From positions 32,280,781 through 32,344,780 of the forward strand of contig NC_031799.1 in assembly GCF_001522545.3 (NCBI RefSeq): a stretch of DNA of 64,000 nt. Direction: 5' to 3'. The notes under the pieces were generated by a model. It was not told the DNA's origin. It saw nothing but the letters and a program-made list of their open reading frames with translations, and searched no databases. The translations under genes were made by a program, and so were the position numbers. This DNA is from Parus major. Its lineage: Eukaryota > Chordata > Aves > Passeriformes > Paridae. How positions within the stretch are numbered: the first letter of the stretch is position 1; every line of letters begins with the position of its first letter. Positions 24,001 through 35,912 of this stretch are shown in pieces.

Positions 24001-24070
24001 CCGCTTTGGGAAAGTTGCATTACTATCCTTTTTTCTAGTATGCTCAAAAAGAAGATAAATAAATTGTAAT
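21005..24070. other. Unique AT-rich stretch
   Basis: An acceptor-like GTTGTTTGCTTGCAG ends at 21125 with 38 open codons after it in one frame, but a good donor is lacking. An (AT)n tract lies at 21497-21529. No other feature is supported. Confidence 0.35.
21497..21529. repeat. (AT)n microsatellite
   Basis: Alternating AT with one AAT interruption, about 33 bases long. It is self-complementary and an ordinary simple repeat. Confidence 0.9.
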
Positions 24071-24127
24071 AATTTAAGTACAGCTTAAGTTGTAAACTGT
24101 ACTTAAATTGTGATAAATTAAGTACAG
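24071..24127. repeat. 13-bp inverted repeat with a third direct copy
   Basis: AATTTAAGTACAG (24071-24083) is followed after 13 bases by its exact reverse complement CTGTACTTAAATT (24097-24109). A third, near-identical copy, AAATTAAGTACAG, follows in direct orientation at about 24115-24127. Each unit contains a GTAC core. No transposon ends or target duplications are visible. Confidence 0.8.
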
Positions 24128-25833
24128 TTAATTGTGCTATATGTTGCAAAACAATATTAAGTCTTATTTTATGCTTACTTTCATGCCAATAATAATTTGA
24201 AATTTTTTACTGCTGATTAAATGGCATTTGGGAATGACTGATCTTGCTAATCTCAGATGATTATTTGTTCATGCAATTTGACATAGTATGTGGTCTATTC
24301 TGGCCCTTAGGAAAATACTGCAGATCAGTGACAAGGCGCATTGATAAATTTACATAGTGAGGCTTGTAGAATGATTTCTAAAGCTATTACTTGCTCCATA
24401 TTCTTGCATGGCACATACTAATTCTGGCCATTTAAAACAGATGCAGCTTTGAAATAATGACAGTTGAGTTAACCATTCTGTACCTGTTCATGGTCAACCA
24501 ATTTAGGCAATGAAAGAAACAGCAGAAAATTAATTCTTCAGATCTCATATTTTGGTTATGTTTAATTTGGTATCATAGAAATTTCTGTGTTTGTTTTCAA
24601 GTATTTTGAATAACAGTATTTATTTGGCTTGTTTTGGAAAGCAAATCTATTTAAACCTTGGACACAATCTTACTCAAATTGCAGTAGAAATTTGTATGTT
24701 TTTTTTAAAAATAGCTTTCATGATGATAAGAAGCCATGCCCGTCTAAATATTTCCTATTTATCCATTAAATTAGAAACTAGGTAATATTCTGAAGTATAA
24801 TTTCAGTTGTTGTCATGAAGCTTTTTAACCTTAATGCATTTTGTGCTAACTACAGCCAGAAAGAAGGTTCTAATCAGCAGGATTTTAAAGGAATTCTATA
24901 GCTTTGGAGTTTTTGTTTCTATTGGGTGTCACCTTTTTTTATCCCCACTGTCTGCTTTTTTTTTTTTTTTTTCTTTTTTTTCTTGTTCTTTCTCCACTTT
25001 ACCTTTTTTTTTTTTTTTGGCTATGGTTGCTTGGCAGCAGGATAATTCCTGTGTTTTTGTGCATTCTGCATTTTTGCATCTCTATTTAGTGGGGCCTTAT
25101 TGGCTTTCTCTCTTGTTGGTACACTGTGGGTCAAGTGTAGGCGTGTGCATGCTTTACAAATTTATCCTCATCATTGCTAATGTCTGTTGAAGATGTTAGT
25201 AGCTAGTGGTTTTTTCTGAGGACACTTCAAGCTGTAATTCTTGTGGGCAAATTACTTTTTGTTTCTTTTGTTCATTTATAATGAGAGACTGAAATAGAGC
25301 TTAAATAATACCTTCAATGAAAACATTAACCAGACTCTGCTTTTGTGGTTGTTTAAGAACTGAAAATAATTAGCAAATAAACCCACATTCCCTTCACAGA
25401 GCTTTAAAAGAAGTCAGGATATTTCCATTAAGATAATAATTATTAATTCAGTCTCTGTGGAAAGGCAAGGAGGAAAGAAAAAAAGATTAAATATATTTCG
25501 AGACTAGCAAAAAGATTTCTGGTGGGAACATTTCCCCTTTGAATAAAAAATTCCCTTGGGAATTATATTGGTATTTTGGCTTGTATTTTACAAGGCACTA
25601 TGTGCCTTTTGAGAAGCCAAACAAGAACATCTTTCTCTCTTTAAACCTACAAACCCACAAAAATAATAGCCAGCTTCCTAACATACTGGCTATTAATGCA
25701 GAAACGATAATTTTATCACTGTTTGAAAAGACTGGAATCAGAAAGCAATATTCTTGATAATCAGATCTCAGAAAAAATTTGTTTTCCATGGAGTTAAAGA
25801 TTTTTGTATCTTTCTTTCTCTTTTCCTGTCCAG
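24128..25833. other. Unique stretch with poly(T) runs
   Basis: T-rich tracts lie at 24956-24984 and 25003-25018. The long Phe-rich open frame across them is a product of these tracts. A very strong pyrimidine tract, TTTCTTTCTCTTTTCCTGTCCAG, ends at 25833 and forms the acceptor of the next candidate exon. Confidence 0.4.
24956..25018 (+). repeat. Poly(T) tracts
   Basis: Two long T runs, the first broken by single C bases, are separated by a short mixed pyrimidine segment. On the minus strand they are poly(A) runs and could be old retroposon tails, but no parent sequence is recognised. Confidence 0.85.
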
Positions 25834-25875
25834 GACATGCAATCCTATTTTGAGTTATCAGAAGAAGATACTGCG
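25834..25875 (+). CDS. Candidate 42-base coding exon
   Basis: The acceptor is one of the strongest in the window: about 25 mostly pyrimidine bases ending CCAG. The 42 bases after it encode DMQSYFELSEEDTA in phase 0, an acidic peptide, and end at ACTGCG/GTAGTT, a usable but weak donor. Both ends are phase 0, so it would join the candidate exons at 10827-10875 and 30800-30919 without a frameshift. The exon is short, one other frame is also open across it, and the protein is not recognised. It could be chance. Confidence 0.3.
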
Positions 25876-28800
25876 GTAGTTAAAAATGTTGGCTTAGAAT
25901 TGATTTAGTTCATAAATCTAGACAACCATTTCTTCCATTTGAAAGACAGTTAGCAAGCTGAGAATCAAAGCCATGAAATCTAAGAGTTGTAAGGCAAGAG
26001 TGAGATATTATCTGTCCATGAATAGAAAAGCTGTGAAACTAACCTCTAAAGGTTACCTTAAAAAAAATAAAAATTTACATGAACAAAGAGAACTTCCCTT
26101 TAAACATCACTTATAGGAAAGACAAAGAAATATGCTGACAGCAGTTAGCTTAGGTGTGGGACTGTCTCTTCTACCTTCAGCGGAAGTGCTGAATCTTTGC
26201 CAAGGGTAATAAAGAATTGAAAGTGAAGGACTGACCACAGCTCATCTGCTGAGAATCTGACTACTTTCTTCTGCCCTCTCTATTCACTGTGACTGCATGA
26301 GAATTGTGTGTACAATCTCCTGAGTTTTATTCTTCCTTCCATAACTCACATATTACATAGTAATAAATATTTTCTGTATAGTGACACCACTCTAGCATAC
26401 CAGTATCAGAGAGTGACTGTCCAGCATACCTGTAATGGAGAGACTCATATGAAGACTAACTACACTCACATGACGTGACATTTGTCACAGATGCACTGGG
26501 AATGTCACAGGACATTAAGCACTGGGAGCTTAATGCCATCACATGTGGATGATTTATCAAGGAGGCCAACGGTTTTCTTTAGCTTTATTACAGTGGCCTA
26601 GAAATGAAACATACCATCTTGTCTAACCTCATAAAAATAAAAGAAAAATAAAAACTTTATTGTGTTGTCCTTGTTGTTTTGGCAATAAAACCATTTTCTT
26701 GAACTAATACAAAGAAAATTAAATTTTGTGGAAGGGATTTTCCATGGGGAGAACACTCATCTTCACAGCTCTAGGGTCCAATCTATGAGACAGAAATGAT
26801 GAAAGAGAAAGAAAAAACAGCTAAAGCTGTTGCTACCTCTGTCTAAATATCAGATTTTTACTTTGGATTCTACTTTTTCTCTCACATGGATTCTTCCAGT
26901 CTTTGGTTTAAAGCAAGAGTTGACTGCACGATAGCAAAGACCTAAAATTTTTAACCCTTTTATAAATGCGCTGACATAGTCTCTCGGTTCCCCTGAATCT
27001 GCATATTTCCCTATGGGGACTTAGAAAATTCATTTGGAAAATTTTGAACATTTCTGAAACATATAATAAGGAAAAATAGCAGTTGGAGAATTATGTGTTT
27101 TATTAAATAGGGTAGTATGTCCTTTAGGATATATTAGGATATATATTTCTCTTAAAAAAATAGTGTGCTCATATGAAGAAATTCCCAGAAGGTGATATGA
27201 AGAATAGATTTTAAATTGTGCATAGTTTTCTGGGTCTCCATGGAGGAATGAAAAGTGTTCAAAATGATTAACAGTGGCAGAATCTGTCAGTAATGTTTCT
27301 GCATATTTTAAATTCTTACATGGACTTTGCTAAAGACGAACTGGTTTCAGAATTTAGATTTGAAGCCAGACTATAATTGTTTCTGAATTTGGGTCCTGAT
27401 ATTGGACTTGTACCCTCTACCTATACCTCTTCTAATTTCATTTTGGAGAATAAAGAAAATGTAAATTTGGATTAACATTGCGGCACAAAAGTGGAGCAGA
27501 TTAAAGACAATGGTAATAATTTCTTATTTCAGAATTCCCTGTGAGATTTTGTTAAACCATTTCTTAAGGCAACAGTGATAGGAATCAAGTTTGTTTGACA
27601 GCTAGCAGCTGCTTATACATACCTTTGAGTCTTCTGGGATGCCTTTCCTTCTTGCATGATTGTCAGGGCTGAAGAATGCAGTAAAGCTCTTGTCACCTAT
27701 ATAAAAGTGTGGCACTCTTTCTCTTGGAAGTTTGGGCAGTAAAGTGGAATGTTGTTAGGTTTTATGTAGAGTAACTCAGAGTTGAAATACATGTACAAAT
27801 TGTTATGGTGTTTGAAGTGCAGTTTAGCCAAAAAAAAGGCAATGTACAATAACTTGGCTTGTTAAAAGCCTGCATTCCTCATCCCTCACTATAAATGTCA
27901 CTGCTACCTTTTCTATTTCTTTCCTTTAGTACCTTAAATTTCTGTCATGTTTTCTATTTTAGTTAGTTTCTGTCAAGAAAATCAAGATATTCATAGTGAT
28001 AGTTGGCAAAGTAATCCTCTTCTCCTTATCAAAACTGTAGGCCCCTTGGTAAAAAATAAAACAAAAGGAATATGAGTTTTAAAACAATTTTATCAGAGGA
28101 AGTATTTTTAATAAACAGGTACATCTTTTTGCCTCTAGTTTTGATGTTAGTCATAAATTTCTGTGTGTTTTAGACTTTGAAAATACAAAATACAAAAAGC
28201 TTCAACAGAGCAACTGTCACCTTGAAACTACTCATGGAATGTGCCTAAATGGTTAATTGTAAATATTTGAGGCCACATTCAATATTTCTGCTTTGTGAGT
28301 GAGGTACTTTGAAACTCCTCATCTGTGCTGAGAAAAGTGATATCAAAGGTACTATGATCATTTGCATCAGATTCCAAGCCTGTCTTGTTAGACTTGGGCC
28401 TTGTGAATTTAGAAAAATATTACTATTACACCTTGATAACAATAATTATTAGTAGTTTATTTTATTGCTGCTCACAGCAAAATTAATGGAGCTAGTTCCA
28501 CAGTGAGACAGTAATAAAGTGCAAAAAAGCTTAGACTGTGATGGCTGGGATACATTCTTTCATCTGCTGTTTTCAGTTGGGTCTTTTATTTTCTTATTGT
28601 GTATATGTCAGCCTGCTTCCTCAAAGATTTATGCCATATGGACTCACACCACTGGATCTAATAGAACAATTTTGTATTGTTTAAGAGAGTTATTGTTGTT
28701 TTGTATTGATTTGAGATAGAAACCGAAAAGTGATAAAGAACATTGTTGCTTAGGTATTTGCTGGAATTTTATCTCACATCAATTTCATAAAAGGTTCCTT

Positions 28801-30799
28801 TGCAAATTTAGTTGAACAAATGAATACTAGATATCTTCCTCATGCTGAGAAACTTCAATGATATGCCTTTTTTTTGTGCACCAGTGAAACCTCATTTACA
28901 GTGTTATTTGCAAATTCTTGAAAAGTCACATATTGATGCTTATGGCTGCTGCAGGTAAAGGTCAGATTTCTGCCAGACCACAATTTCTTTGTATGATTTG
29001 CTCACTCTTTAAGAAAGGCTACTTTGGGGTATTTTTGGAGATAGTTTCTAAGCTTGTCTGATCATAAACTGAATTAAGATAGATGAGAAATATGTTATGA
29101 TGAAAATGGGTTTCCTGAGAGAATGAAATGGTCATATATGTGTAGCCAAGACTTCAAGGGAAATTTGAAAGATGGAAAACAGTCTTATAGGACATTATTC
29201 CAATTTGAATTGAGTGAACTGACATTCATCTTTAATGGATGATCTTTAATAGATGCATCTTTGATGCCCATTATACTTGACCTAGCTTTACAGAAACTCT
29301 GATCTCAGTTTCTAGCTGGCAGGGAGGATTGCCTCCTCCAAAAAAGCAATACCATGTCACTTATAGGGAATGGAAGGCAAATCTGGGCTTCATTCTCCCA
29401 CTGGACACTACAATGTCATATATACTCACAGGCCGTTTGAGGTTCTCAACTAGGGTAAGCAGAGACAGCTTAACTATGGCAACTGGCTATACAGAAGGAT
29501 GAATATAAGAAGTAGTCATAATAAAAGCAGCAGACCATGGACTTTCTTCTTAGTAAAAGGTAGTAATTGCAGCTCTTGTGAATAAAAATGGTCCATTTCT
29601 AAGTACTGTGCTTACCTTAATGAGGAAATAGGATATCCTCTGTTCCTCATTATGTATGTTATAGTATCCTTTATAGTATCCACCTCTGAGATGGGTGACA
29701 TAAACATATACTTTTTATTTTTCTGGAACGTAAGTCAGAATCTCATATAAATAAATTATTTATGGTAGCTGCGTTTTCATAATTTACACGTGCTTTGGTC
29801 ACTGTTGTCAAATAATAAAATATTCTTACTTAGTCATTTTGATACAACATACCGTTCTCTCAAACTGAATGGTCCACCAAATAAGCTGTGAAGTGCTGGT
29901 AACTGAAAAATCTACTAGATTTCCAGAGATAATAAAGTTCCTATTCCTGGTTGTTAAAAATCTTTATGGGTATTTCACCTGTAGTGGAATTCTTTGGAGT
30001 CAGTCTAATGAAACCGTAATATTCTGATATGTTCCAAAACCCTCCCTAATATTTCACTGGTTTCCAAAACTTGAAATTTATATTATACCTAAGGAAGTTC
30101 TATGGCTTGAGCAATCAAAGAAAAAATGGATGTGAGAACTTGAAGAATGTGGATTTATTTTCATTATTTATTTATAAAATCTATAAAAATATCTTAATTG
30201 TACCTAGGACATTTTGATAGTAATTGGTTAGTCAACTACTGATGAAGCAACCTGTTTTTCAGGTAGCTTATACGTATATATTCCTAAAAACAATAGATGT
30301 AAAGTTAGTTTAAATGATTTTCAATGCATGTGCATATTGGCGTTTGCAAGCCAAAGTACTTATAAATAGTTTTTTTCTGTCCCTTCAAAGTTTTAAGCTC
30401 TGTCTTCTTATGATAGAGCAGACAAAATGCTGGACAAACATAATCTGTGTCAAAAAGTAAAAATACAATTTAAATATTAACTCATTTCGCAAAAGAGTTT
30501 CTAAATGTTAACTGTCTATAAACCATAGATACAAAACGAAACTTCTTCCACAACAGAATTTCATGTAAATGGAAATTATTTATAAATGTACTGATATTTT
30601 TTAAATGTATTTCTGTGTTCTCATTAATGGAAATGCTATCTGGTTAGACAAGTGGATGACACAGGACCCTTAACTGGCCTTTTAATCTTCCATTTTCCAA
30701 TCTTTCCATTCTAATTTTAATCTATTTGTCTGGATGTTAGGGTCATGTCTATGACAGAATTAAAATTTTGCATTTCCTAATATCATGTTTTCCTTCTAG
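25876..30799. other. Unique AT-rich stretch, probable intron
   Basis: If the flanking exons are real, this 4.9 kb is one intron. It contains no recognised transposon, RNA gene or further exon. A pyrimidine-rich TGTTTTCCTTCTAG closes it at 30799, with a plausible branch point (CCTAAT) about 25 bases upstream. Confidence 0.4.
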
Positions 30800-30919
30800 G
30801 TTTTTGGAGACCAAAATCAAGGAGCAGTTTTCCTACGTGAATTTACATTGATTCGGAGAGAAAGTCTTCATGATGATTTCCTATCTGATTTGCTGAATAA
30901 CCACAAAACAGAAGACCCG
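30800..30919 (+). CDS. Probable coding exon of an unidentified gene
   Basis: This is the best exon candidate in the window. It starts after TTTTCCTTCTAG and ends at GACCCG/GTAGGA. It is exactly 120 bases with phase 0 at both ends. Only one frame is open; the other two stop after 13 and 16 codons. The 40-residue peptide contains VFGDQNQGAVFLREF near the start, then FTLIRRESLHDDFL and SDLLNNHKTEDP. It mixes hydrophobic and charged residues like a folded globular domain with an amphipathic helix, has few low-complexity residues, and contains RRES, a possible basophilic kinase site. No signal peptide or membrane segment is visible. Flanking introns are long. I cannot name the gene, and I give no function. 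Confidence 0.6.
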
Positions 30920-31591
30920 GTAGGAATCTTCTATTATTCCATAATATTTTATAAGAAAGTTTTGCAGGAATACAGATTTTTGTAATAGAGCTTTCATTCT
31001 GCTTCATTAATCTATAAAAAGTAATTAAATTAGATTTTTTTAACATAAAAATGTTACCCTAAAAATATTTTAAATTCCATGTAATAAAGGCTTGTTCGTA
31101 GAGAGGGTTCATGGCTATCAATGCATATGAGTTTTCATTATTAAAAGACAAACTTTTTCGAAAGACACACAGATTGGTCTTTTGCTATCTAATGGTAATT
31201 TTTCTTACTCAGAATTTTGACAGTCTAAATTGTTACCATTGTTTGCTTTGTATATGCAAAGGGAGATTATTTTTTATTAAATATGAATGAGTAAAGATAA
31301 ATTTATAGGTTATGTAAAAAAATATATATAACTCTTTGAAAGGAATCATTTCATTGAATGTACCAAGAAATTTAATAAACAGGGAAAACAGTTTCGTGAA
31401 AAAGATATTTTCACTCTCTTCTGTTTATGCTTGGCAGTATATTTATTTCAGGTCTGCAGGATTCCATGTTGTCTAGCAACTGATATTTTTGAAGAAAAGA
31501 ATGTCAAAGTAAATAACTTGGGAGTCATGCTTAATCAGGCTTTAATATGAAAAGAAACAAGCCAGCTGATTTTAAGCTCAGCAAATTTTCC
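30920..31591. other. AT-rich stretch, probable intron
   Basis: No feature is recognised apart from AT-rich runs. It begins directly after the donor of the probable exon. Confidence 0.45.
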
Positions 31592-31762
31592 CTATCAAGA
31601 TGATTAAGGTAGTAGACCATCTGTCTTACAAGGAAAGGCTGAGGGAGCTGAGCCTGTTCAGTCTTAAGAAGAGACAGTGAAGAGGGGACCTCATTAATAC
31701 ATATGAGTATCTGAGGGGAGGGTGTCAGTGGATGGATCCAGGATCCAGGTTTAGCAGAAGCA
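31592..31762 (+). mobile_element. CR1 LINE internal fragment (CR1-Y-like)
   Basis: In sense orientation the blocks 'gatgattaaggtagtagaccatctgtc', 'tacaaggaaaggctgagggagctgagcctgttcagtctt', 'aagagacagtgaagaggggacctcattaata' and 'tatgagtatctgaggggagggtgtcagtggatgg' follow the CR1 order. Similarity fades after about 31762, well before the CR1 3' terminus, so the 3' end was lost or replaced. The copy is non-coding. Confidence 0.9.
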
Positions 31763-31916
31763 GTGGCACATTAGCATCTGATATAACCAAGAATTGGTGA
31801 TGTATTTAGGGATTAAATACTTTATAGGACTAAGTATTTATTTACTCTGTAGGATGATGATTCTAGAAATTTGTGATGGCATAGCCATGCTTAGCCCTTT
31901 TTAAATCAAATCTCAC

Positions 31917-31943
31917 CTTTCTTATCTTATCTTATCTTATCTT
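31917..31943 (+). repeat. (CTTAT)n microsatellite
   Basis: About four perfect CTTAT units run into CTTTATTT. This is an ordinary simple repeat. Confidence 0.9.
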
Positions 31944-34900
31944 TATTTGTGCATGAAGATTAATATTATCTAATTATTATTGGTGGGAGTGTGTAGATCT
32001 AGGGCTTCAGAAGAACGGGGTGGATTGTCTTTCGATAAGTCTTACTGCTCAGGTCAATGAAACCAGTTATCCAAAGTAGTGAAGGTATTAAACAATCCAC
32101 TTTATTTTTGTAACCCATCTGCTCTCAGACAAATTCCTCTTTGTGCTTTCTTACTGCTAAAAGAAATTTCAGATCAGTCAAAATCAACACTTTATTCTAC
32201 CATTTCAGGTCATTTTACAGCAGTTCAGGATTTTATCAAGTGACTGCTTTGCTGCTTGAATTGAATTGCTTGTACTGTAATTGTAATTGTTGCCTGTAAT
32301 TGTTCCTCTTTAAAAACATGTATTTTCTGTGGTCCAGAGAAGAAAATGGCACTTTATTACAATTATGTCAGTACTGGTACCAATACTTGTGACTTGTGAT
32401 ATGCTATTTTTCTGCGTTGTGCTGATTGTATGCATGTTTATAAGTGTTTCATGTTCACACAAGCAGAAAGTACTCTGAAAAATATTCATAGATTTCACTT
32501 CAAGGCAGTGTTCTTTTTTCGTTAATTACTTTCACAATTCCTGTGATATTCCTGTGATCTTCTTTCTGTGCAGTTCTGAGTGCTTGTGAACAGATGCACA
32601 CTGAAGAGTGCCCAGAAAATACGACTTTGCAATCTATGTTTACATATGACTTTCAGAACTTTACCAACCTTCTTTACCATATTCTACTACTGAAGCACGT
32701 AACTTTTTCTCTGCATGACTGATTTGGTAGGCAAAAGGTAGTATGGAAGAACTTGAAATAACTTTTTGGTATTTTGCCTAAAATGTTTTAAATATATGAG
32801 ACTAATTCATAGTAAGCTAGGTAGTCTATTTCAAAGACAGACGCTAGTTTCAACTAGGGATTTTCTTTAGCACTTACTCCAAATTTCTACTCCATAAATA
32901 CTAGTGATTTGGTTTTTCAAAAACCTCTGTACCATATATAGGATTTTGTTCCTATTTTATGGATGTAGGTTCATAGGTAGACATTAAGGTCAAAAACACC
33001 TACTTTTCTTGAGTGCTTTGAGACCCAAGGATCCATTTTTTTCAGTTTACCTCACATGACACAGCACTAAGTTGAGAGGGGAACTATTGACTTCAAATTC
33101 AATCCTAACTCTCAGCATTTTTCTGTATCAAACTAAAGACAACAGGGAAGGCATCTACAAATTAAAGTACTTGATTTTTAAGATATCCAACAAAATGGTA
33201 CAAGGGACTTAACTGGAATGATACAAAAATTGTTATAGACGCAGATATAGAATATAATTTTCTAGAAAAGAAAGAACAAACTTTATTTTGGGATCAAAAA
33301 TTCCCTTTATTTCCTGTAATTTCAAGTGAGTTAATGGTGTATCTAATGAGAAAAACAATGTAAAACGGTTTTTCTAAGAAATTAAACACAAACAGCCTCT
33401 TTTATAATAGTTCCCCAATAAATTTTCCACTCTGGTTCTTTTTAGAGGTTCTGTGACTTACATTAGGTAGAGTCCTTCTATTTGCATAGTTTCAAAACTG
33501 GTGTGCACACAGAGCTACAGTAAATGCTGGACAACTAGTGTCTTAATTATAATTTAAAAAGACTTTAAACTTTGTATTTTCCCTTGATGAAGACATGAAC
33601 TGACTTGATGCTTTCTGAGAAATTTCAGGCAGGTGATCTATAATTTTAAGATATTTTCTCAAGTATGCATCTTCACTCCTCTAAAAAAGACCATGTTGCC
33701 ACTATTTTTGTGCATTGCTGAGAGCATCAAAAGTGATGGATTCACTTCTGCTGTTGACAAGTAATACAATTAAGTAATAAACTCCACAGCTGTTTGGGCA
33801 AAGATATGTACTTACAGAAGCACCAGATAAGTCTTGAATAGTATGACAGAATGGCCACAGTCAGCCAGCAGATTTATATAGCTTTATATAGCTTTCTGGC
33901 TCTATGCATTAAAACCTGTTGGCAATGATACTATAGTAATGCCTTGCAATTCTCAGCAAAAGTTGGAGAGATCAAAAGATCTCTTTTCTAGTAAACAATT
34001 ACTAAGCTAAAGATGCTTCATGAGGAAATAAAATACCCGCTTGTAAGTCAGTTTTAAGCAATTGTTTGCAAGGTCGTGTTAAAAAGTACAGGTTAGCCAA
34101 AATATCTCGGATTGTGATATTCAGTCCAATGAAATGTGGGTTTCCTGTGTAGAGGCTTTACCTTGGTCATTGAAATGACTCCCAGAAATATTTACCTCAT
34201 CTTTCAATTGTATTTCCAGCCTTGGAGAAAACATAGCCATATTTTCTTGCTTTCCCTTTCAATATAAGCACTAAACCCTAAGCTTATTGGTGTTGCTCCA
34301 TCATCATTTTTGTCAGGGAGAAAATTACTAGAAGCCAGAGGAGGGTTTATATTTTTATCATTTACTGTCTTGTTCAAAGTCAGTAGCTGAGATTACACTA
34401 ACAAAATTATTCAAAGGAAGCCATTGAAGTATATTTCACAATTGCTAAATTATGGTGTTTTCCTGCTTCTGGGAAAAAATATTGAAAATAACTTAAGAAC
34501 CTAGGGAAAATAATTTAAAATATAATGGATTTAGACAAAAAACTTAAGGTTCAGGAAATTCCTAGTTTAAAGAATGTCTCAAGGATTATACTCCTATGTT
34601 TTTGGGGAAGTTCCTAGTTATATGTTCGTGCAAGTCAGGGATGATACTTTTGGGTACTCAGGAATTCTGAGGTAGCTCTATGAAAAGTATGTTTTACTGA
34701 ACAATTGTTTAAAACCTCAGATTAAATCTAAAGTTTTTTGTGCTGAGGTCTGATTTTGAGATAAAGTTATTTACTATAAATTCTCTACATCATTATTAAG
34801 TAAGAAGAAAAGCAAGCCCTGTAAAGCATGAAGAAAACTGAGATGTGTAAAACTTTTTTCCCAGTTGATTCTTATATTTAGAATTAATTGCTTGTGCGTT

Positions 34901-35897
34901 TTAGATGGATGGGTTAATTTTCAGAATATAAATATTCTGCACATTTTATTTATTCTGTTTTTAAGCCATACTTTTTCTTCCTTTGTATTCTGAATTATCT
35001 GTAATAGTATATTGTACTCTAAATATATCATATGCAACTGTAGAAGATCTTCAGCCTTTTGATTAAGGAATTTCCAAGCTTCTCAGCTAAAAATCACATA
35101 TCTCTAAATGGTTATAAAATGATGCTGAAGAACCCAGATTTGTACTCCTCATGGATGGGAAATCACCAGACCACAGGGATTACAGGCACTGTCCCCTGCA
35201 GCTGCTGACATGACAGATAAAGAAAAATCCTTGGGTGATAGGAGCTCTCCTCTGACTAGCATTAACTTGTATTTGCTTTTTGTAGGTAAAAGATCTCTGC
35301 TGAAAGTTATCACAGTCCCATATATGCTGCTGCTGATCCAATTACTTGAAAATAATTATTTTTTCCTGGAAAAACTATAATATTGACCTAAGTATTTTGG
35401 AGTATAAAGCAGAGCTGTCTGGTTTTTTTCTTGCTTCTAGAGACCAGGAATTGTTTAAGATTATTGAAGATTATGTCTTATTTTCTCTGGAAAATAATCA
35501 CCTCAGATAGATCTAAATTACAAGTGTTTTGGGATGTTTCTCACTTTATACTCTTAATAATGGCTACTTTTTCCTCCAGACAAAATTGCCTTAAGATAAA
35601 AATTTTTCTCTCAAGTGTTCACCTGCTTGTGAAAGTGAAAGTATGAGTCATGTTCAGAGACCTGTAGATCATCCGAGACAAAAGTTAGGATGGATCACTA
35701 GTATTTGCCACTTATCTAAAGGTCTACAAGTACTCAAACCAAAACATCTGAATACACTCCTGTCCATCTTTCTGAATGCCTCTTGGTAATGATATTTACA
35801 TCCATTTAAAAATAGGAACATGACCATTGAGTTCTTGGATCCCTAACTGTTCCTATGTTTTTCTTTTAGAAAGCCAATCAATGCATCAGCACTCATT

Positions 35898-35912
35898 AAA
35901 AAAAAAAAAAAA
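35898..35912 (+). repeat. Poly(A) run of 15
   Basis: A plain homopolymer in AT-rich DNA. No retroposed gene is recognised upstream. Confidence 0.9.

Noticed and set aside
24834..25190. 118-codon Phe-rich open frame
   Set aside because: It is produced by poly(T) tracts and has no splice signals or protein-like composition.
26470..26480. TGACGTGA as a CRE-type site
   Set aside because: It is a single short match without a promoter nearby, so it carries no weight.
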